The notes under the pieces were generated by a model, which was given only the letters and a program-made list of their open reading frames with translations, was not told the origin of the DNA and ran no database searches. 64,000 nucleotides of DNA from Pontederia crassipes (lineage: Eukaryota; Streptophyta; Magnoliopsida; Commelinales; Pontederiaceae): positions 70,888,139 through 70,952,138 of the forward strand of contig CM060196.1 in the NCBI GenBank assembly GCA_030549335.1, given 5' to 3'. Positions 1 through 10,619 of the stretch are shown here, piece after piece. The stretch's first letter is position 1. Each line of letters opens with the position of its first letter. The position numbers and the translations under genes are program-made.

Positions 1-60
1 ATATTAGGCAAGGCACACAGGCAGATATATCACTTAAAACAAAATATGATTATCACACAC

Positions 61-731
61 AAGGTTGTCAAAATCGCTTTTCAAGGTAGGATCGTAGGGG
101 CTTCGAAGATCGTAAAATTCTATCCCACGAATAAAAAATCATTTTTAATATAAAATAATAAAGTAGCATATTTATTCATAAATATTATGTTTATATATAA
201 GTTAATTAAACATTGACCGTTAATACATTATTCATATTTTCAAATCTAATAGATTTTTTATATCATCTAAAAGACAATATGATATATTCTTAAAAAGCAC
301 TAAAATAATAATATATAATATTTGATCTTAATGAACTATAAAATTTATTAAAGTGCAATATAATTTGTAGCATACGTACAATAATAAAAAAATATTTTGA
401 TGTAAGATAATATATTATTCGATTCATAACATAACATTAAGTTATTAGAAGATATTAAAATTCATGAAAGTGAGACTAACATATAAATATATATATAGTT
501 AAATCTAATTTTCTCAAGGACCATTATGTTTATTTTTATTTTTTATTCAAATAAATAAATTTGTAGCAATATCGTAGGATCATTAGGATAGAAAGATCCT
601 ACCAATCTTAAGACCCGGCTATAGGTCCGGTATAGATCTTATGTTTAAGATCCTTCGAGTAGGATTGAGATCGTTTTCTGTCCGGAGGATCGTAAGATCT
701 CACTATCCAGATCGAGATCCCGACAACCATG
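61..731. mobile_element. MULE-like miniature DNA transposon
   Basis: A 671-bp AT-rich segment with no coding capacity lies between two copies of the 9-bp word ATCACACAC (52-60 and 732-740), which reads as a target-site duplication. The ends are short inverted repeats: AAGGTTGTC at the left and, on the reverse strand, CATGGTTGTC at the right, each followed by a GATCG/ATCG-rich stretch. A 9-bp duplication suggests a Mutator-type non-autonomous element, but the terminal repeats are short, so the superfamily is uncertain. A related fragment lies at 40833-40932. Confidence 0.5.
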
Positions 732-740
732 ATCACACAC

Positions 741-1321
741 GTCCCTTCTCTCAAGTCGATGTTTAGTGTCATAAACTACAAGTTAAAAAATCTTCTACGC
801 ATTACCAGAAGTAATCAAGTTGAGTGCATCAAAGGCAAAACTGCATTAGCATGCTTATCCACCATGTGCATATAAGAATATCAATTATCAAAATGAACAT
901 GCCGCTACAATGGTTTTGCCACAGTTATGTGAAGTTTCAGCAATAATTTGTTGTTCTCTGAAGACTCTCCCGGTTTTGCAACTCATCATGACACAACATC
1001 ATACATGCCCTCTTCTCTAGGAATTATCACAAAATAAGCAGGAAAAATAAAATCCACGACTTTTGCACTACCATGACCTTGAATTCTACAACATTTACTA
1101 GGTCATTGACCTCATTTATGCCTGTGTGATCAGATAATGGTATTTCCATCATCAGCAAGGTCCAAATATCATGAAGGACAAACAATACACCACCATGCCT
1201 AGAAACTTGAATATTAATGCCTTGGTATGCAAAGCATGGAGTCATTCCAACTTCTTGTGATTCTAAGCATGTGACTATCTAAAATCTGAAATACCCTGCA
1301 ATGAATAAAGAGAAATTCTCA
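741..1321. other. 3' flank of the RAF2-like gene
   Basis: AT-rich sequence downstream of the minus-strand stop codon. It should contain the 3' UTR and polyadenylation region of the RAF2-like gene. I see no other gene or repeat in it. Confidence 0.4.
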
Positions 1322-1413
1322 TTATGCCCATATTCTCTTCTTAGGAAGAAGATCCACTATCTTAATCTGATCGATTTTTGCAGCCACGATAAAGTCATTC
1401 ATACTCAAACCAC
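1322..1413 (-). CDS. RAF2: RAF2-like exon 3 and stop
   Basis: 92 bp after the acceptor ATTGCAG, encoding GLSMNDFIVAAKID and the C-terminus LLPKKRIWA, then TAA at 1324-1322. The phase fits exon 2 (one base plus two). Confidence 0.87.
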
Positions 1414-3735
1414 CTGCAATACGGAACCAAAGAATATGTTATTCAAATAATATAAAACACAAAGAAAAGTCATGGAGAAAATGTTGCATCCTATTCGAGT
1501 AAATAACTTTGAAATGCAAAGATTAACAAGATTTAGAAATCACAAGATTTCAGCTTCACTAATGAGTAGAGAACACAAGAAAACTAAAAAAAAATCAAGC
1601 TATGCAGAACTACATGATATCTTTTGTGGGACTTCTCAGATTTCTAGCCAACTAAAAGAAAATAGATCATGACAACTACATTATGAATAAAATTAAAGTG
1701 TGATATATTCATCTTAATAGATTGATCCATAATCATTCTTTATGAGACTAATTCCAGTTTTAGAATACGTCAGAACAACAAGCATCTACCCTAATGAATA
1801 AGCTCTTGCATGATTTTATCATCAAAGATTTTTTAATCATCATTTTGTAATGACCATTTCTGTAATCTCTGTCCTTAATATGGGTGTAGGTAAAAAGTAT
1901 CAGAGCAACGTCAGAATACTTCTGATAGCTGATTGATCTCCATTAATCTTATATCTTCCAATCAAATGGATGGAATTTATTATCTCTCGTATCATCATAA
2001 AATTATATCAACAGAAGTACAATGTCATATGACAAACAGCCAAGTTTCAGTTATGAAATTTCAAGTACTTTTTCTATTCTTGAAAGAGATAATTACTGAT
2101 ACTACCACAGTTATAAAATGGGAGTTTCATTCAAAGGTTGGGAGAGAACCATGGATAACTTGAGCAGTAAGCATGCAACAATTTTATTAAACCAAGACAA
2201 ATGAATTTTTTTTTTCTTTTTTGAGTGCAAAAAATGAAGTTATTTATTTCACTTTTGTCACAACTTCTATTAAACTAATCCTGTTCTGCTAATTGTTGCA
2301 TCCTGCTCACTCCTATCGATTGATGTCCTTTAGAGGAACACATAATATGAACATCAAAATGAAAGGAACTCAGAATAGTATATTGTAAGCATAGTTAATT
2401 GAATTACAGACTTTCTAAAAACCAGTGCCATCTCATTTATCGAAGCGATCAAAAGTGGTTACATTGTCTCTCTCAATGATACACACACTGTGTGTGTATG
2501 TATATGCATGTATGTATGTATATATACGTGTGTGTATCAGAAATGACCAAATGGATACATGAAAAGATTCAAGAACTTGAACGCATGCATCACAAATTTC
2601 TAAATTTAGTGAAATGTCAGTCCGGTCATATAAGGGAAAAAGACATCATATCAATTGAATTCAGTTATGCCAACCTATAGAAGAAGACCACAACTCCACC
2701 CTAACTTGGTTGGGCACTTCCAAATGAAGACTTGGATAATGACCAACAGTCTCCACAACTTGATAAATCCTATGAATAAGCTCTATGCCACTTTTGTAGT
2801 CCCTTAACTTCCATAGGCACTGAAGTCTTTTTCCTCCCTCGCCATCAACTATCCTCCAACCTACAACCTAATAAAGGTAAAATATGGGAGTTGTAAATTC
2901 TTCATAATGCTGTCATTTAAGATACTGCATATATTAAACTTTGGAAAAAAAATCTTCTAGTTTCTACATGAATAATGTCAATAATAAAATGAAGCAACAA
3001 TTTAAAATTCAGATTGACAGGATGAGAAACAACCCTCCAACAAAATAAGATGAAATTGAAATGTTCTTACGACATATCCCATTTCCGGGGAAAATGGATC
3101 AGCCCCCAATGATAAATGATGTCTTGACTCCACAATTCTAAAAATAGTACACTAAATTATCAACTCCCAGCGAATATTACAATGTATATGCATACGCAGA
3201 TCAATCACACAACAAGGAAAATAGATAGTACATGTATTTGATTCCGATATCAAAATTGTATGCCTAGAGTTCACCAAAAACCTACAAAATTACTTAAAAT
3301 ATTGTGAAATTTCTAGGATAAAAATTGTTTCACCTTTTTAAGCAGCTTGTCAGCGTCGTCCGGGGATATGGGAGGTTGCGAGGGGGACAATGGCTCGCAT
3401 CCCATCTCGGACAGGGAGAGGGCTGATATATTAGGGATGAGGATACGGTGGAGGGTGTCGTTGTTGCCGAGGACCTTCTCACCGAAGTTGCTAGCTATCT
3501 CCTCCGGGAAGGGGTCCCGGGCACCGAGATCGCCGAGGAGGTCGACGCCCCCCTGTGCGCGCGGGCGCAGGCAGTCGCCACCGCCTCGACCCTTCCTCGC
3601 CCCCTGTCGTGGTCGATGGTTGGGGAAGGCGGTGACGGATATGGAGGCGGGTCGATGAGGAGCACACCGGATTGAGGAGCCGCAATGGGCGGAAAGAGTT
3701 GGGAAGAGGAGCGAGGAGGAAGCGGACGCCGCCAT
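1322..3735 (-). CDS. RAF2: Plastid PCD-like protein, Rubisco accumulation factor 2 type
   Basis: Three exons on the minus strand, 3735-3334, 2867-2675 and 1413-1322, join in frame to a protein of 228 residues. The N-terminus (MAASASSSLLF..., Ser/Ala/Arg-rich, few acidic residues) looks like a chloroplast transit peptide. Next comes LGARDPFPEEIASNFGEKV, a signature of the plant RAF2 group, and then the pterin-4a-carbinolamine dehydratase fold in exons 2 and 3: VVGWRIV, LQCLWKLRDYKSGIELI, VGHYPSLHLE and GGLSMNDFIVAAKID. In maize the family member RAF2 is needed for Rubisco accumulation; the Arabidopsis relative At5g51110 has also been linked to abscisic-acid signalling. The usual catalytic His-His-Pro appears here as His-Tyr-Pro, so dehydratase activity is doubtful. 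I chose the ATG at 3735 because the transit peptide begins there; an in-frame ATG at 3822 would add 29 residues. Exon 1 is far more GC-rich than the rest. Confidence 0.88.
1414..2674 (-). other. Intron 2 of the RAF2-like gene
   Basis: A 1.26-kb AT-rich intron. The only structure I see is a mixed TG/TATG microsatellite at about 2488-2537. No open frame in it resembles a protein family. Confidence 0.8.
2488..2537. repeat. TG/TATG microsatellite
   Basis: Imperfect runs of TG, TATG and GTATA units inside intron 2 of the RAF2-like gene. Confidence 0.7.
2675..2867 (-). CDS. RAF2: RAF2-like exon 2
   Basis: 193 bp starting VVGWRIVDGEGG after a TTAG acceptor and ending LWSSSI plus one base at the donor ATAG|GTTGGC. 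It carries most of the PCD-like fold, including GHYPSLHLE. Confidence 0.87.
3334..3735 (-). CDS. RAF2: RAF2-like exon 1
   Basis: Residues 1-134: transit peptide, then the RAF2-specific region ending DDADKLLKK. The donor is AAG|GTGAAA, phase 0. Strongly GC-rich. Confidence 0.85.
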
Positions 3736-3822
3736 GGGAGTGGACACGATGAGAGGAGGCGGAGACTGGCGACCAACGAGTAGCGGATAAAGCAGAAGGT
3801 TTGTTTTTGGAGGCAAAGGCAC

Positions 3823-4856
3823 TTTCTGTTATTGTGGTTTGTAAAATTTCTTTCCTTTTATTTTCGACAAATAAATTTCTCAGATTTATATATTGTCTGG
3901 TTAGTGATTACGTTTTCGTGGAATTGTCCTCAAAGTGCCAGTGGATGCAAAAATAAGGCTTATAAGGTGCAATTACAAATCTGATATTCCACCCTACAAT
4001 TCTATAATTTTGCATTTTTTATATCGAATTATTTTAATTCAATAATTGAGATTATTTGTGTTTTCGATCGTCACATTAAAATAATGCTAATCCAAAAATC
4101 ACGCACCCTAATTTAATTAAAATTCTCAATACTTCTCCAGAATTAATAATTCGGAAATTTTAAATTTATATAAAATTATAATGTTAAAGAGTTAAATAAT
4201 TAATGGGGTAGATGAATAAATTTCAATGTGCATTTGAATGAAAAGAAGAACATCAAGGACAACTTATTATTTTAATAAATTAAAAACATGAAACTAGATT
4301 AAAAATATATTTTAACATAAGTTCATAAAAAGTTTAACTAGTAACAATAAATTATATGTTCATCAACTTTTATTAAAATTAACATAATATATTATTCACA
4401 ATATATAATGAAATCAATCGTTGCACTGAATGAAAATTTTATTTAAACCATTAACTCATCCAATGAGTTAAAAAAAATAGTAAACTAACAAAATAATTAT
4501 TCAAATAGATCGTACTACGTTTTTACTTTGACTAAAAAGTAGTTTTCAACTTCCTTCATTTTTTGTGTGTATTATCTTAAGAAGAATTCTTAAATAATTT
4601 AAAAAATGTTTAAGATACTTTTAGGTACAATAATAATAGCTCAAAACAGACATATTCACTCTTTTGAAGAAGTATAACAACGGTAATTCTTTGAAATTTA
4701 TATTTTTACTATGTTCTCAGTTATATGTCTCTTCAATATATTATAATATAATATTTTCTGTTACAATAAATGCACTTGACAATTCTATGCTTTTGATTTT
4801 TATCTAATTAATATATTTAACTATCTTTTATCGGTAAGGTAAAGGGCATGGCCTCG
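3823..4856. other. AT-rich intergenic spacer
   Basis: Upstream region of the RAF2-like gene, presumably including its promoter near 3736-3900. It turns very AT-rich after about 3960. No coding region or repeat boundary recognised. Confidence 0.4.
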
Positions 4857-6365
4857 GGGTTACAGAAGATTATATAGGAGGAAGGGCGGTGCGGACAAGT
4901 CCACAATGTCACAAAATAAGGTGGTGTGGGGGCACATGATTAGCGGCACCGAAATGGCATTAGTAGAAGCAAGTTTAACAAGATAGTCAATCACTGAGTT
5001 TGCTTCACAATACACATGCATGACGATGATATCCCATTTCCTGGCCAGAAGTCGATGAATTTCAGCAACCATGCAAGATATGAGGTTTCGGGGTGATGTT
5101 TTTCTTAAGGAGGTGGACAATAGCATTCGAGTCGGATTCCAGGATGATCTTGGTGAAGTTTTTGTTCCACGCGAGTTGCAGGCCACGTTGCATGCTAAGA
5201 AGTTCCGCAATAAGGCTTGAACTACACTCCATGAATCCGCCAAGCCAATGTCCGTTATGGTCACGGATGAGTCCACCAACCCCAGCGTGGCAACGACCTG
5301 GAAGAGTCGAGGAGGATGCGCCATTGACATTGCACTTGACCCATCCGTCAGGTAGGGAGCTCCAAGCAGTGGGGGAAGGAGCAATGACATTGCTTGATTT
5401 GTTCCATTGAGTGGCCAGAGAGCAAGCATGGGCAGCTTTCTGAATTATCACCGTAGAAGTGTAATGTGAGGTTCTGGTTGAAGACACGGTGGTTCCTCCA
5501 CAACCAGATTTGCCAACATCCTACTCCGAAGACAACCGTCCAATCCACGGGATGATGGCATCCGCGGGCAGTCTGCAAGTTGAAAAAGAGCCAATTAGTG
5601 AAGCTTAGCACGAAGAAAGGGACTTGGAGCTCTGGGGTCACCAAATCACACCAGAGGTGGGTGGCCCAATCACAGTCTCGAAGCATGTGCAAGATGGTTT
5701 CAGAGCCGCGGTGGCAATAGGGGCAAGAGTCAGAGGAGTATAACTTCCGACGAAAACGTTGAGCGTTGGTGATGATTCTTTTGTGGGCAGTCAGCCATAG
5801 AAAGTAGCGGATCCACTACGGGCCAAGCCACTTCCATATGAGTCTCCAGAGGTCGAGTGAGGAGTTGGTATGCATATCAGTGCTAAAAATTCCAGAGGCC
5901 TCATGAGGCCAGAAGATGCTATCTTCCTGCGTCAGTTGGAGTTGGGGTGGAAAGTTGGAGAGGGTCAATAGGTCATGGAACCTAAGGTGTGGATGGATGA
6001 TGTCATAGCGCCATCCGATGGAGGTTGATGTCAATGCAACAGTGGCATTGTACAATGCCTAGATGTGAGCTTGATCGCCAATGCAACCTCGTTGGGAATC
6101 CAAGCATCCTACCAAAAATGGGCAGTACAACCATCACCCAAGTGCCAACTCGAGTGTGGGGCGTCAGAGTTCCAGGAGGAGGTGATTTGCTTCCAAAGCC
6201 ATGAGTCTATTGCATGAGGTTGTAGGAGATTGTAGAGCCAAAAGCGCTTGCCATTCTTTGCCTTCAGGACCACCAGAAGGCGTCAAGATTTGCATGGAGG
6301 CCCCAGCTGATTTGACAAGTGAGCAACATTGGCCTGACTAAGGTAGCACAACCCAAGGCCGCCTG
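4857..6365 (-). mobile_element. 5'-truncated L1-type LINE (3' half of ORF2)
   Basis: Read on the minus strand from 6365 down to 4857, this is the C-terminal part of a plant LINE ORF2, with frameshifts and stops. A Gly-Gly-Leu-Gly segment just after the RT sits near 6350. The zinc-binding zf-RVT region follows at about 5820-5650 (CPYC, then HMLRDCDWATHLW). An RNase H-like domain follows at about 5380-4900, with PDGWVKCNVNGA, GVGGLIRDHNGHWLGGF, AELLSMQRGLQLAW and ILESDSN. The coding frame is split over several pieces, so the copy is dead. Missing endonuclease and RT domains fit ordinary 5' truncation during retrotransposition. No clear target duplication was found. Confidence 0.8.
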
Positions 6366-7126
6366 AGTCCAATTAATATAATATGCTATAAAAGCCAACA
6401 ACAAATTGACACCGCTCGATTTAAGTAAATGATGTTGATTTATTGTGTCATGACACTCTCTTGAGAGAAAAAAAATATTTATTTCATTTTGTGAAATCCC
6501 TTTCTTTTCCATCTCCTTCTCTTCACTTTAGGACTCGCTTTCCCCTCTCCCCTCTTCTCTCTCCTCTCCTCTTTCTCTTGTCTCCTCTCTCATCAATGCA
6601 TCTATCCTCTCTCTCATTTGTTTTCTCTCTCTTTTAATTTCTCTTTGTGTCACAAATTTGCAGTCAAATGTTGAAAATCAAATTAGGCTTGGTGACATGA
6701 CGATGGACACCTTCTCGCTCGGTTGGAGGTAGGTTCCTTCTTTAGATTTCAGAGCAGGATGGCCACCTCCACATCATCACATATTATGATAATTTAGTCG
6801 TAACTCCGCCTTATTAGAAAAATTAGTGTTCATGTTGAAGCGCTTGGAGTACATATGCCCCTATTGGGAAAAAGGGCCAAGCAATGTCTTCTTCGTTAAT
6901 GTCGTTTATTGAAATTGGTATGTTAACCAATTTTTCTAAAAGCTTAAGTTGCTAAAAAAACATGATTTGAAATAAATTGTACGAACCATTCTTCAACTTT
7001 CACTCAATATCTAATTAAATTATCCTTTAAATTTTAAAATATTGCACACGATGTCCTCGATAGTAGGCTTCTCAGTTGTACTATCTACGTGTCACAACAT
7101 TAAAATATTAAAATAATATATAAATT
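6366..7126. other. Gene-free spacer with a pyrimidine-rich tract
   Basis: A C/T-rich stretch at about 6513-6645 (repeated CTCTCC and TCTCTC words) stands out. It resembles the pyrimidine-rich leaders of plant genes or of copia elements (compare 60775-60876), but nothing coding follows it. The rest is unremarkable. Confidence 0.4.
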
Positions 7127-7920
7127 TTATTGAAAAGATATGGGAGCGGGGGCACGGTCGCTGTCGCCAAAGGTGTGTGGGGGGGGGGGGACGCCTTCAT
7201 CATGGAAGCGGCATCGTGGGGGTGGGGTGGGGGTGAGGGCAACCACCACTATCACCGTTGATCGGTGAGGGTGGGGGAGGGACGTCGTTGTCGATTGTGA
7301 AGGAGATGATGATAGTAACAAGGGCCCATACCTATTGTTGCTTCTCCCCTAGCCAACTATTGGATCACGTCGACTGCGACCACCATGTCGCTCCCTTCTC
7401 CTCCTCGATGACAACAACCACACAATCGATCTATTGGTGTTATGAAGCATGGAGGAGGCTATGAACATTGATCATCTGGTGCTAGAAGAATTCATTCCTT
7501 TGAAGCCAATCTCCTCGTCAGAGTGGTGGAGAAGATAGGTCCACCGGAGAGGACAACCAGTTGAGGACGACTTCATAGCTGAAGGTAGTGGAGAAACTTC
7601 TCTGAGTTCTCTTGTGAGCTAGGATCCCACCTGTGATGCAATTGGTGAAGAAACAATGATTGCCAGAGGTGATAGTCGCTAATCGAGGGGGCAACGCTAG
7701 CAAGCAAGGCAGGGCGAATGCCATCACCGAACATTGAGGAGGGGTCGAAGGAGGGGTGGGGGCTGTTGAGGCGGCCACTTGGAGAGCCATCACCGGTGGG
7801 GGGGGGGGGGGGGGGGGGAGGGGTCTTACACAATGCTAATAACTTTTCATTAAGCTATGCAATGACAATCATCCATTTTATCTTTCTTAACATATCGACC
7901 TATCTTTTGATCAATTAAGA
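7127..7920. other. GC-rich low-complexity region with poly-G tracts
   Basis: A compositional island in AT-rich DNA, with homopolymer G runs at about 7180-7190 and 7799-7819. The short open frames on both strands are proline- or glycine-rich products of the base composition and match no family I recognise. Confidence 0.45.
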
Positions 7921-10114
7921 CTTTAGGGAGAAAAAGTTAGCTCTAGCTAGGTCATCATGAAAAATCATATGAGTGTGTAGACAATCATATGGATAGAGAT
8001 ACTCAAGACACAACAATTAACTTAAGTCGATATTAATTTTTTTTGTCCAATTTTGAGAAGCCCATTAGGTCGAGTGGTTGCCTGATATTTAAGGATCATC
8101 AGATGTCTGAAAAGTCAGGTGGATGTGCGGTCATATCATGTCATTCGTCGGTTCAAAGGTCAAGTGCGATCCAAACGCCTATTAGATGGACTGATCATCT
8201 AGTCATCAATGGCCGTTGGATATCTGAAAGATCGAGCGGACATCCAATCTCAATACATAAGGCGGATTCTAATTCAGACGCCTGATAGGATGAGAGAACG
8301 TTCAATCTCTTTTGGAAAGAAAATGTCAAAGTTTCAGCCATTAGTTTCAGACGCTCTAGTGATCGATATTTGCCTGTATTACATCTAGTCATCTCTGTTT
8401 CATCCTCACCAGTCGATCGATAAGATAAATATTATTCCTTGATAGGATATAGTGAATGTCCGCTGAAAGGACCATGTTACAAATGATAATAACTATTTTT
8501 CTACCAAGAGGAGTGGATGATTGTTACATCGGTCATCTATTCCTCCTCCGTAGAAGTGTAGGTCATTACGATTTCTTAGGTTCTGAATCAAGTTTTTCAT
8601 AAATATGCTAAAGCACATATAAGCATAGCACTAACATATGGTGTATATGATCTAAGGGTGGGTCATTCATAAATATGTTCATTTCCTTTTTATCACCACA
8701 TGCTTCATCCAACATAAGTTTATTTCATTCTTATCATTTTTATATCCAAATCATAAGTCATCATAAGAATATTCTTTACATCATATTCACAACAACTATA
8801 TATCATCATATGTTTTAATCTAAGCATATATCATATCTTTCAAATGGGTAATCATGTACATAACAATGTAGAAATTAAATAAGTGTACTACTTAAATTTT
8901 CATATCAATATCATAGTTCATCATAAGGACATTTCATTACTTAAATTTTCAACAATGATATAATCCTAAGCAAGACTAATCTAAACATATATCACCGCAT
9001 TCCTTATTGGTAGACATATGAATAACATTCTACTAATCAAATGAGCCATCTTAAGTCCATTCCCATGAATTCACTACTTAACATCTTAAGCTAAAAACAT
9101 AACATTCATTTTCAGTTCTAAACATACTTAGAAATCATCAAAATATGTCATTAATAATAGATCATAATAATATCAATGATAGGTATAATTTTTGACAACA
9201 TTGGTCATCCTAAAGAAATCATTTAAGGCCTAAAAACTCTATTTTTTTCATGGATCCTTAGCATCTAAAGCCGAAAGTATAACGTCATTTTTTAGTTTTA
9301 AAATCTGCTTAATAACTAATATTTATCATGAAACAAAGATCATAGCTAGACCATTCAAGAACATAATTTTCAATATGGTATTCATCCAAAATAATCATCT
9401 AAAGGCCATTAAATTTCATTAGTCATCAAGAACACTATTAGGGAAGTATGCTATCCAAGTTCTAACTTAAAATCCATCTATGGATATTGCATATAAGTAG
9501 AAAGAAGCCATACTAAAGATGTATAAAAAGGGAAATCAGAAAGTTAACTTTTGGAACGAAAATACTAAAATATATACATTCAACATAAAAAATCTTGAAA
9601 CTTAATTGGAAAGCATAACTTAACGGCTATAACTGAAAGTGGTCCATTATAGTTTCTTAAAAAATAGTTTTTATCACATACAATAATTGCATGCTATTTT
9701 AATTATAAATAATTAATTGACTTTTTTTGGGGCAATGCATGGACCTCAACGTCATGATGTCTCAAGACTTCTCGTAAAGATTCATTGGCGTTGTTGTGAC
9801 AATAAAGGCATTTGATGTGTTATAACTTTTCGATGTTCAATCTCTACTTAAATTCATTACTGTTACATTATACTTCTAGATATATTTTTATGTTATATCT
9901 TTTGCAACATGTTTTGAGACCACTACCATAATATCATGTCTCTAATCATATTTCACATCTCTAAATGAACTATATGAATATTTTTATTTTATTAATTCAA
10001 TAGGTAGAAGAGTAAGATTTGTGATTGTCATTTTCAATCTTACTATTTCTTAATGTGTCACAAATATGAAACATGAACAAGTGGCATTGAATTGATTGTT
10101 ATGGAGCATTGGCC
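7921..10114. other. AT-rich intergenic DNA, no gene seen
   Basis: About 2.2 kb without a convincing reading frame. The part at 8040-8580 is less AT-rich and may be an old repeat, but I could not find its ends. Confidence 0.4.
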
Positions 10115-10557
10115 TGTTGCGGAATATCCTCGATATCAACTTACTATTGATACCGATGTCTGGGAGAAATCGATAAACAGATGGTGGAAGAATAACAAGA
10201 AATCACACACAGATAAAAACATGCAGATTTTACGTGGTTCGGAGATTGTCTCATAAGTCCATGATCGTTACATAGTTTCACTCTATTCAAATGTCTCAGA
10301 TCATTTTACAAACATTATCCAGATCTCCATAATATATGGTGCATAACCGCTACCAGATATGTGCCTTGGGTAACAATACATGATAACTGCATATCTTATC
10401 CTGATTCTTCATAACTCCATATCTAACAAATAAGGTAGTTATAATAACCACTCAATCTCTCCAAATTATGGTTACAAGGAAGTTACAATCTCTGATATTC
10501 TTCCTACCATATCTAACAATAAATTAATTAGGCCGCTCCACCTAACTAACTCCAACA
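10115..10557 (-). repeat. Left (3') LTR of the copia element
   Basis: 443 bp, starting TGTTGCGGAA and ending CCAACA. It pairs with 14529-14973 over its whole length. Confidence 0.92.
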
Positions 10558-10619
10558 ATCTCCCACTTGGAGACTAATTCTCTTGAGATTGAGCTGCACC
10601 TGCCTGTGCTCGAACTCTG

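Noticed and set aside
7518-7918. Proline/glycine-rich frames near 7.7 kb
   Set aside because: They depend on homopolymer runs, show no domain and have no splice or start context.
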